NCBI GenBank assembly: GCA_002307275.1
Contig: DBTX01000075.1
Span: forward strand, 1 to 29,141
DNA from: Hungateiclostridiaceae bacterium UBA1305
Lineage (GTDB): Bacteria > Bacillota > Clostridia > Acetivibrionales > DTU013
Direction of reading: 5' to 3'
Length of the DNA stretch: 29,141 nucleotides
Position 1 is the first letter of the stretch, and the number at the start of each line of letters is the position of its first letter. Of the stretch, positions 17,501 to 24,700 are shown piece after piece. The notes beneath the pieces are model-generated. The model did not search any database. It had not been told where the DNA came from and worked only from the letters and a program-made list of their open reading frames with translations. The position numbers and the translations under genes are program-made.

Positions 17501-17550
17501 TTAAATTACCTCCTGTTTGTTTACTATAAAAACAGTTTACTGCTGCAATT

Positions 17551-17588
17551 TAAACGGAGGTTAAATGAAACATAAACACAATGTAAAC
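17551..17588 (-). promoter_or_regulatory. Four tandem half-sites at 11-bp spacing upstream of the ABC exporter
   Basis: On the plus strand TAAAC, TAAAT, TAAAC and TAAAC start at 17551, 17562, 17573 and 17584, exactly 11 bp apart (GTTTA-type half-sites on the transcribed side). OmpR/PhoB regulators bind head-to-tail repeats with this spacing. A -10 like TAAACT (complement of 17534-17539) lies 11 bp beyond the nearest half-site, and TATAGT (complement of 17523-17528) lies 22 bp beyond. No good -35 box is seen, as expected for an activated promoter. Confidence 0.75.
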
Positions 17589-17606
17589 GCGAAGTGAAGA
17601 TTGGAG

Positions 17607-17636
17607 CTTCAGCTGGAGACTCTGCTCCGCCTGAAG
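17607..17636 (-). terminator. Hairpin between the two-component operon and the exporter promoter
   Basis: CTTCAG/CTGAAG (6 bp) encloses GGAG/CTCC (4 bp) with a 2-nt internal loop and ACTCTG at the tip. It lies 54 nt past the kinase stop. No T tract follows on the minus strand, so it may slow or process the transcript rather than end it. Confidence 0.3.
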
Positions 17637-17690
17637 TCATGAAATGAAACTGCCACTTTGGGAAGCAGTAGCCTTGAAATAAAATAGAAT

Positions 17691-18764
17691 TCAGTTCCGC
17701 ATGACGGTATGCATCTTCGGCAAGGTAACCGTAAATGTTGTGCCTTTGCCTATTTCGCTTTGCGGAGCTATATGACCGTCATGCATTTCTACTATCTTCT
17801 TGGCGAGGGAAAGTCCGAGCCCGTTTCCTCCGAGAGCCCTGTCACGGGATTTATCCACTTTGTAAAAACGTTCAAATATATGGATTTGGTCTTCCGGGGC
17901 AATGCCGATGCCAGTATCGGTAATCAGGCAGGTTGCATTTGTTTGATCGGATTTCAAAGCAACATGGATCACGCCGCCCTCCGGTGTGAATTTTATGGCA
18001 TTGTGGAGCAGATTCACCCAAACCTGCGACAGCAACGCCTCGTCGCCTTGAATCGTCAACCTTTCCAGGTCCGCTTCCAGCACTATATTCTTGCCTCTCC
18101 ATTGAGGCTCCAGCATTAGTGCGACTTCCTCCAGTTTCTTGTCCAGCCTGAATTCTTTAAAGGATAATGGCTCTCCGGCGGTTTCCAGCGCCGACAGTTT
18201 AAGCAGATTGTCGCTTAAGGAAGACAGCCGTTTACTTTCGGCTTCAATGATACCTAAATAATGTTCTTTTTGTTCTTTTGAAAGCGCGTCGCTTTTTAAT
18301 ATCGCGGCAAATCCACTGATGGAGGTCAGCGGCGACTGTATCTCATGGGACACGTTGGAAATAAAATCCTGCCGCAGTTGTTCCATTGTACCAAGTTCTT
18401 TCGCTATTTTATTGATTCCCTCCGCAATATCGTTGTGCATAAAATCATCCCCGGTATCGATAAATACGTCGAAATCCCCCTGGGCGATTCTCGTCATGGC
18501 ATTTAGTAATTGACCATACGTGCCTTGATATCGCCGGATACCTTTTGAATATCGGCTGGCGATCAGTCTTAAAATGGATGCCGCACAAGTGAATAAAATC
18601 AACCCCAGGAGGCTGGAAACAATATGTGTCCAAAACTCGGGGGGAGTGCCGGTCCACTGGTAAATCACCAGCGTAATGCCATATCCTGCAGCAGAAAAAC
18701 AGCCTAAAGCAAGGAAAATCAAGATCACCGAAATGACGGCATCAGGCCGTTCAGCCCTTTTCAC
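17691..18764 (-). CDS. Two-component sensor histidine kinase (OmpR-partner class)
   Basis: The 357-residue kinase has two membrane helices (about 10-35 and 46-66) separated by only ~10 extracellular residues, which suggests sensing within the membrane, a pattern often linked with antibiotic or envelope-stress exporters. A HAMP-like linker (about 70-125) follows, then HisKA with His140 (FISNVSHEIQSPL), an N-box (VNLLHNAIKFTPEGG), G1 (DTGIGIAPED), F-box (FERFYKVDKSR) and G2 (GGNGLGLSLAKKI). The GTG start overlaps the regulator stop (GTGA), with GGAGGT upstream. It pairs with the adjacent OmpR regulator and probably controls the neighbouring ABC exporter. Confidence 0.93.
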   Translation of the reverse strand: MKRAERPDAVISVILIFLALGCFSAAGYGITLVIYQWTGTPPEFWTHIVSSLLGLILFTCAASILRLIASRYSKGIRRYQGTYGQLLNAMTRIAQGDFDVFIDTGDDFMHNDIAEGINKIAKELGTMEQLRQDFISNVSHEIQSPLTSISGFAAILKSDALSKEQKEHYLGIIEAESKRLSSLSDNLLKLSALETAGEPLSFKEFRLDKKLEEVALMLEPQWRGKNIVLEADLERLTIQGDEALLSQVWVNLLHNAIKFTPEGGVIHVALKSDQTNATCLITDTGIGIAPEDQIHIFERFYKVDKSRDRALGGNGLGLSLAKKIVEMHDGHIAPQSEIGKGTTFTVTLPKMHTVMRN

Positions 18765-19438
18765 AAGACCACCTCCAGCCTGTACCCGAGCCCTCTGACG
18801 GTGGTAATCTTAAAACCGGTCTTCTCCTCCGGAAAACGATCGCGCAGACGGTTGACATGGACGTCCAGCGTCCGTTCGTTTCCCTCAAAATCAACACCCC
18901 ATATATCTTCAATCAACTGATTGCGTGAAAATGTCTTGCCGGGAAAACCCGCCAGCTTGAAGAGCAATTCAAATTCCTTCATCGGAATATCTTCGTGTAA
19001 TCCATTCATCGTGATGCTGTAGCTGTTTTTATCGATTATAATATTACCAATCTGGATCACCTGGGATGCATCAATTTTATAACGCCGCAAAAGCGCCTGA
19101 ACCCGGACGACCAGCTCATCGCCTTCAAAAGGCTTGGTCAGATAATCGTCGGCACCAAGTCCGAAGCACTTTACCTTGCTTGCAAGTTCCCCTTTAGCCG
19201 TCAGCATTAAAACCGGCTTGTCTTCATAATAGCGTCGCAAATGGCGGCAGAGTTCAAAGCCATCCATGTTTGGCATCATAATATCGATAATAGCCAGATC
19301 AGGGTTTTCAATGACAATTCTCTGCAATGCTTCACGGCCATCTGCCGCTTCACAGGCTTCGAAACCATTGTTTTGAAGCAGGGCGACCACAAGTTCGCGG
19401 ATGTTCGGGTCGTCATCAATAATCATAATTTTACTCAT
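18761..19438 (-). CDS. OmpR/PhoB-family response regulator
   Basis: The 225-residue regulator has a receiver domain with acidic residues at 8-10, phosphoacceptor Asp52 (LAIIDIMMPNMDG), Thr in MLTAKG and Lys in YLTKPF, then a winged helix (about 125-223: IPMKEFELLFKLAGFPGKTF, LDVHVNRLRDRF, TTVRGLGYRLE). It leads the two-gene operon with the kinase. Its own promoter region carries two of the same half-sites as found four times before the exporter, so autoregulation together with exporter control is likely. Confidence 0.94.
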   Translation of the reverse strand: MSKIMIIDDDPNIRELVVALLQNNGFEACEAADGREALQRIVIENPDLAIIDIMMPNMDGFELCRHLRRYYEDKPVLMLTAKGELASKVKCFGLGADDYLTKPFEGDELVVRVQALLRRYKIDASQVIQIGNIIIDKNSYSITMNGLHEDIPMKEFELLFKLAGFPGKTFSRNQLIEDIWGVDFEGNERTLDVHVNRLRDRFPEEKTGFKITTVRGLGYRLEVVL

Positions 19439-19500
19439 TTTTCATCACCCGGTGTTTTGTAACACTTCATTCATTAGTCTTTACAGACCGCCTGTGCTAA

Positions 19501-19533
19501 ATTATATCATGCCAATGTAAACGGAGATTAAAC
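19501..19533 (-). promoter_or_regulatory. Promoter of the OmpR two-component operon with paired 11-bp half-sites
   Basis: TATAAT on the minus strand (complement of 19501-19506) serves as -10. TAAAC half-sites start at 19518 and 19529 (plus strand), 11 bp apart, and the nearer one lies 11 bp from the -10 box. The 15-mer TAAACGGAGATTAAA at 19518-19532 matches 17551-17565 before the exporter at 14 of 15 positions, and agreement continues into both flanks. No -35 consensus is present. Confidence 0.75.
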
Positions 19534-19737
19534 AAAATGAAATGTCCCATACTGTCGCCCTACTTCCCACTTGAGTTTTTCGTGGAGGTACACGGGCAGG
19601 CAGCAGTCCGTTGGTGGTAAACGGTGAAAACGCTGATTGACAAGCGATGTCTGATTGAAGTCAGGATCAAAAGTGCCGGCTGCCATGATAGCACGGACGA
19701 CTGGGTTGTCCAACTGGTCTTCTATGTCACAAAACAT
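19528..19737 (-). CDS. Doubtful small frame overlapping the adenylyltransferase end
   Basis: The 69-residue frame (MFCDIEDQLDNPVVRAIMAA ... LPVYLHEKLKWEVGRQYG) begins 11 nt inside the end of the adenylyltransferase gene, with a GAGGATGG upstream that could permit coupled translation. I do not recognise it. Its stop lies inside the half-site pair of the two-component promoter, which argues that it is a remnant or chance frame. Confidence 0.3.
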   Translation of the reverse strand: MFCDIEDQLDNPVVRAIMAAGTFDPDFNQTSLVNQRFHRLPPTDCCLPVYLHEKLKWEVGRQYGTFHFV

Positions 19738-20587
19738 GCTCTTTCACCATCCTCAAATACTCTCGAATCCCGGCTTCCTCGTTCTGTCGATAAGTGAAGC
19801 CAAAATGCGTTGCTACCTCAACCGCCAGCGTGTGGAATAAATCGCACATTGCATCGACTGATGCCCAAATATCATTATAATCGCTTCCGGAATAGGTGGC
19901 GGCGTATTGTGCGTACAGTTCCGGCGGCAGATATTTCTTGAAATACTTGCCATCCTTGCCCGTGGAAAGATTGAATCCGTGCTGCGAGCCGATATAATAG
20001 TTAATCATATCGTGTAATTCAGATCGAACCACGTCATTCAGCATGTGCATGACATAGGGAAGTTCATCCCGCGCAATACCTTTCGCTACATTATTGAGGC
20101 ACCACCAAAAGTTATTACAGCAGGAGTAAAAAAATAGCGGCGATGGCGGTTTAATATGCCAGTGCTTATCGCTGGGAACCGGCAGGGTTGGCAAAAAACC
20201 GCAGCCGTTATCTTTATCAAGCAGAACAACAGCAGGTTCTCCATTATCTATGTAATTTTTAAACTCAAAGCTCAAGTCAATGCGAACTCCATCGGGATAA
20301 ACCATCATATAATTAAAGTTGCCATCCCCGCTCGGATAACGCATAGCTTCCGGCATTTGCATAATCAGCGGATTGCCAAAGTGATCTTCCACCCAAGCAG
20401 GATTGTTATAAAAGGGAGCAATGTTTCCGACAAAACAGGTGATGTCATAATCCTGGTAACTATCCTTTGGTACTGCAGGGTTCGCCCGTGAACCGACGAG
20501 CAATACTGCCCGAATACGCTCATCAGCATGGGCTGCGCTCAAAATCAAATCCATCATTTCCAGCTCGGTTCGCATGATTTTCACCAA
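19727..20587 (-). CDS. aadE: Aminoglycoside 6-adenylyltransferase (ANT(6)/AadE-like)
   Basis: ANT(6) enzymes transfer AMP from ATP to the 6-hydroxyl of streptomycin. The protein has the family start MRTELEMMDLIL, the nucleotidyltransferase motif GSRAN (28-32) with metal-binding Asp42 and Asp44 (YQDYDITCF, numbered from the internal Met), and the all-helical C-terminal half (NVAKGIARDELPYVMHML, LPPELYAQYAATY). Length from that Met is 282, close to the usual ~285-300. The 5'-most start is a TTG at 20587 directly next to AGGAG (20588-20592); the ATG at 20575, 12 nt away and matching the family start, is more likely. Whether it confers streptomycin resistance is not shown by sequence. Confidence 0.88.
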   Translation of the reverse strand: MVKIMRTELEMMDLILSAAHADERIRAVLLVGSRANPAVPKDSYQDYDITCFVGNIAPFYNNPAWVEDHFGNPLIMQMPEAMRYPSGDGNFNYMMVYPDGVRIDLSFEFKNYIDNGEPAVVLLDKDNGCGFLPTLPVPSDKHWHIKPPSPLFFYSCCNNFWWCLNNVAKGIARDELPYVMHMLNDVVRSELHDMINYYIGSQHGFNLSTGKDGKYFKKYLPPELYAQYAATYSGSDYNDIWASVDAMCDLFHTLAVEVATHFGFTYRQNEEAGIREYLRMVKEHVL

Positions 20588-20726
20588 CTCCTATTCCTTT
20601 ATGCTCTTCAATATAGCTGAGGACTTTATCCTCGCCACCAAATCGGATTCCGCAGGCTTTATATTTTTCAATCTTTATATTTGTCATGCGATTAAACCTA
20701 CTTCTATTGCATTTTAGCTAATAAAG

Positions 20727-20758
20727 AACACGACCAAACATTATTGTTCAATCGTGTT
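20727..20758 (-). terminator. Intrinsic terminator after the toxin-antitoxin operon
   Basis: AACACGA (20727-20733) and TCGTGTT (20752-20758) form a 7-bp stem, with AACA/TGTT pairing inside it. On the minus strand CTTTATT follows; on the plus strand a T-rich run also follows, so it could act in both directions. It begins about 27 nt past the hepT stop. Confidence 0.55.
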
Positions 20759-20784
20759 AGTTTTAAAATATTTTGTGTTTAAAC

Positions 20785-21117
20785 TTATTTCAGCAAATCT
20801 TCAAGTTGTTTCATTAGTGCCGGAACCTCTTTTTGGGATAAATTCCATACAAGCTCCATTCTTAATTCGCCATACCCGTGTGCTACAATATTTCTAAGGT
20901 CAACGATCTTTCGCCACTGGATATCCTTGTACTCTGTCCATAACTCCCTCGTGAGTACGTTGGCATGTTCTCCTATGTTAAGAAGCGACATTGCCGTTGC
21001 CTTCTGATAAACATCATTTTCGAAGAACCCTTTTTCACTGATTTCATTTGTATACCTTATAATATCTTTGCATTCGGATATAATCTTTTTCAGTAATTGA
21101 ATATCCCTATGCTTCAT
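20785..21117 (-). CDS. hepT: HepT-like HEPN ribonuclease toxin
   Basis: HepT toxins are HEPN-fold RNases held inactive by a MntA partner. The 110-residue helical protein carries the diagnostic RX4HXY motif at Arg75-His80-Tyr82 (RNIVAHGY), complete and intact. MntA proteins of this class add AMP to the Tyr of this motif. The gene follows mntA with an 11-nt overlap, the normal antitoxin-first order. RNA targets are not predictable here; a role in phage defence or plasmid stability is known for some members. Confidence 0.9.
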   Translation of the reverse strand: MKHRDIQLLKKIISECKDIIRYTNEISEKGFFENDVYQKATAMSLLNIGEHANVLTRELWTEYKDIQWRKIVDLRNIVAHGYGELRMELVWNLSQKEVPALMKQLEDLLK

Positions 21118-21391
21118 ATATCCTTACCTTCTTGTCAATGGTTAAGTAGCTGTTTTCCTTTAAAGGGCCAGCAACCACATCCACTTTTGTGTTCAATTTT
21201 TCCTGAATATCAAGTTTAAGTCCTGACATATCAAATAAACTCGCAACTTTTTCATCAAAGTATACAAGCAAATCCACATCCGAGTCCTCTGTGCTCTCTC
21301 CATTTGCAAAGGAGCCAAACAAGTCAATGCTAAGTACCGGATACGCAGGTGCAACCTGAACCACCACATCTCTTATATCTGTAATTGTCAC
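21107..21391 (-). CDS. mntA: MntA-like nucleotidyltransferase antitoxin
   Basis: The 94-residue minimal nucleotidyltransferase has the motif GSX10DXD: Gly26-Ser27 (FGSFANGE) and Asp38/Asp40 (SDVDLLVYF). Proteins of this type neutralise HepT by adding AMP to the HEPN active-site Tyr. The start is GTG preceded by AGAGGTG. A consensus promoter lies 62 bp upstream, and no other gene is between, so mntA-hepT is an independent operon. Confidence 0.9.
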   Translation of the reverse strand: MTITDIRDVVVQVAPAYPVLSIDLFGSFANGESTEDSDVDLLVYFDEKVASLFDMSGLKLDIQEKLNTKVDVVAGPLKENSYLTIDKKVRIYEA

Positions 21392-21452
21392 GCCATCACC
21401 TCTTAAGAACCTTAAATTAAACTTTAAGGCTAATAATTCAATCTCTGACTTT

Positions 21453-21481
21453 ATTATACCCTAAAAACTGGTCACAGTCAA
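21453..21481 (-). promoter_or_regulatory. Consensus promoter of the mntA-hepT operon
   Basis: Read on the minus strand, TTGACT (complement of 21476-21481), a 17-bp spacer and TATAAT (complement of 21453-21458) match the sigma-A consensus at nearly every position. Confidence 0.8.
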
Positions 21482-21703
21482 AAACGAAAACGCCCTGGAT
21501 CGCGTCAATTTACTGTAGGGAAAATAAGAAAAGAATCATCCTGTAATTTTGAGAGTCAGGAATACCCTTGACAACAAGCATCCCCCATATGGTTTGCAGC
21601 CTGGGCGGCACCCTATGAGATAGTAGAACTTTGGAGTGTAGGCTGCCGCTTTGCCCATTATACCATATAGGCCATAATAGAGGTACACTGCGAGTCATTT
21701 GTA
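21482..21703. other. Intergenic stretch with an open frame of unclear status
   Basis: The minus-strand frame at 21510-21698 (62 codons; segments IWYNGQSGSLHSKVLLSHR and PPRLQTIWGM) starts 6 nt after the SLH gene ends and lacks a good ribosome site. Its odd composition suggests a dispersed repeat or mobile-element scrap rather than a normal gene. No terminator for the SLH gene was seen here. Confidence 0.3.
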
Positions 21704-24700
21704 TTATATTTCCCCCATATATTTAAGAAGTCTGTACAATGCCACAGCCGCTTCCTGCCTTGTAGTATTGCGCTTGGGATAGAATATGTTATCAATGCCT
21801 TTCATAACATCCGTATTCTGAACAAAGTTTGCGGCGGTTTTTGCATATTCGGAAATATCCTGACTGTCCGTAAATATATTTTCCGTGTTTCCCACGGTTG
21901 TTCCGTTTTTATACTGGTACAGCCGGTACGCAATTACTGCAAGCTGCTCTCTGGTGATATTTGCGTCAGGGCTGAACGTGTTTTCACCGCTTCCGGTCAC
22001 AAGTCCCAGATCATACGCCGTCTCCACCGCTTCAGTATACCATGAGTCCGCCGGAACATCCGTAAAAGCACCTTTGTTTTCCGAATGATCCGTATAAAGC
22101 GATCTTACAATCAGAGCGGTGAATTCGGCTCTTGTGATATTTCCGTCCGGATTAAATACACTGTTGGACGTCCCATTGATCAGACCGCGTGAAGCGAGCG
22201 TTTCCACGTCCTCTTTCGCCCAGTCGCTTGTGACGTCTTCAAAGCTCTTTGAAGCCTCAAAGGCTGCAAATGATGATAAGTGACTCGTTCCGAATGTCAG
22301 CGTTCCGATTTCTTTGTTTGCAGTTCCTCCAAGCGCCTGCCAGCTGCCCGAGATTTCATCGTATGTACGGGCAATAACTCTTTCAGTATTTTTAACTTTT
22401 GACTGATCAAATGAAATCGTAATTTTGAAATTCTGACCGAGCTTGGCTATCTGCTGACCGCCCGCGGTCAATGTGAAATGATAAATTCCGTCTGAAACCA
22501 GTCCGTCCGTTACGCCGTCGCCGCTCGCCGGAGTAATGGTAAGGGTAATGGAATTCCTGCCTTCCGCGTACAGAGATGTAAACCAGGCTGCCGGAATCTT
22601 TACATCGCCCTTTCCTGTAATAATTTGCAGAGCCATATTGTCCGATATCAGCCGGTCTTCCGCCGCTTTCGTCAGGTTTATCCGGATACTGTCGTCATTT
22701 GTTACTTTGCTTGTCACGTTGACAGTCGCTGTTTCCGTACCGGCAGATTCAGTTTGGGCAATATAATCACTGTCAACGGATATAACTGCCTCAACCCATC
22801 CGTTACTTAATGTCTGATGGGTAATCGTGTACCCATCCACATCGCCTGATTCATTATTATTTGAGTCAACATTTGTTTCCTTCGTGCCTTCCGTATCAAA
22901 GGTTAAAGTATAATTCTCCTGCTGTATTCCATACGAACTGTTTATAACAGAGCCGGATGGAATCTCGAGAAAATACCCCGTGCCTTTTTCAAATCCGCCG
23001 GCAGGATATATATACAGCCATTCTCCGTCAGTGGTTGCGGTTACGGGAACCGTTTCGGAATCAGCACATAATGAAATTTTATCAAAAGACGGCCCTTCCA
23101 AAACGCTCTGGTTATATTTCATTTTGATTTTCGCATTTACCGATAGATCCTCCATGTTGGCTCCCGGATAGCTGAATACAACTTCCGGACTGCTTGAAGT
23201 GGTGGTAAAACTCACGGTATAATCTTCCTCCATAACATGACCGTATGAATCAACGACGGCATCAGCCGATATTGTAAGCGTATATTCAGTATCGTATTCG
23301 AGCGTGGCCTTTGGGGTAATCGTCAGCGTATCGTCAGAAAGCGTTTTGCTTATTTGCACTTCATTTAGATTCTCATCTCTCAAAGTTATCTGATTGAACG
23401 CTGCACCTTCCAAGACATCCATATTAAACGCTACACGGATTGCCTTGGTTACATCCACTTTTGTGTCGCCCGGTGCCGGATTGAAATTCTTTATCACAAT
23501 CGAGGCGGGTTCCGCTGTGAATGTATAGGTGTTGTTATCAAGAGTATTATCGGTTACTCCTTCCGCGAGAGAAGCTGTCAGTTCAATATCTAAGCTTCCA
23601 GATCCATTTGCTGTCAAGTCCTTTGACGAAAATACCAAGTCTGCTCCGGTTTTCTCTCCTGAATACAGTTTGTCTATGGTTGCTGTTTCAAGCGTTTTGC
23701 CGCCGCTGCATGTCAGAGCTAAGGCAACATTTGTAAGGTCTTTGCTTCCGTTATTATAGACCGTTGCTCTCACAAGGTAACTGTCATTAGCCACATTAGT
23801 GCATTCAACATCCGTAATCCCGGCATCCGCAGTCGAAACAGTCTTGCTGACGCTGTTGTCGATCATGTCGGATTCCGTAATGCCGTCAGCCGCTTTTACA
23901 ACGACGTACAACTCATATTTGTCTTTCTGGTCCGAATTTACATTCCACTTGATTTCAACCTGACTTGAGGAATGAGCAGGTACCGAAGCGTCAGGCGCGG
24001 CCTGAGCCACCAGTGTTCCTCCGTCCAACGGATCACCGTCATACAGATATACAGTTGCGTTCTCTGGAAAATCGCCGTTGTTCAATACGGTTGCCGATAC
24101 AGTCTCGGTAATTCCTGGCAGCGGCATTTCGGGATTAAGCACAAGTCCGGCATCAGAATCCATGGCCAGATTATGCTTAAGCGTATAATCAAGTTTTTTG
24201 AGGTCAACCTTATCGCTCGGAACCTGATATTCTCCTCCGTCTATTGATTCAGTGACCATTTCCGCTTGGGTATATGCGACATTCAGTGTGCCGCTATCCA
24301 TTAAGACTGGGCTGAATGACTGCACATAGGCATCCCCGCCGTCCGTCAGGCTCGTTTCGCCGCTCCATACGTCAGCGCTCGTATCATAAAATGCAGCGGC
24401 AAGCGATTTTGTATTGTTATCGCCAATTTCGGTGTAAACCAAAGCGATTGTTCCGTTAGACGCGGTAATTTCGAAATCGTCTCCCGCCTGCAGGCCGGAA
24501 TTCTCCGCCGAAGCTGCCAGCCCCGCCTGATACATGACGCCGCCATCCTGATTCCATGTAATGAACCAGTCACCGCTGACATATATTGCTTTCGGATTTG
24601 CAGCGGTATCCGCAAGTTTTTCCGTTTCTCCCCATGAGCCGTCCTTCCAGGCCCTGGCATACAGTGCCCGGTCGTCGGTAGTCGTTATATCGCCATCAGA

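Noticed and set aside
17649..17669. ACTGC/GCAGT hairpin as the terminator of the two-component operon
   Set aside because: The stem is 5 bp with an 11-nt loop and no T tract; too weak to call.
20523..20687. 54-codon minus-strand frame overlapping the 5' end of the adenylyltransferase gene (MTNIKIEKYKACGIRFGGED...)
   Set aside because: Its first ~35 codons look protein-like but the rest reads out of frame through the adenylyltransferase gene. It is probably a truncated remnant; no family recognised.
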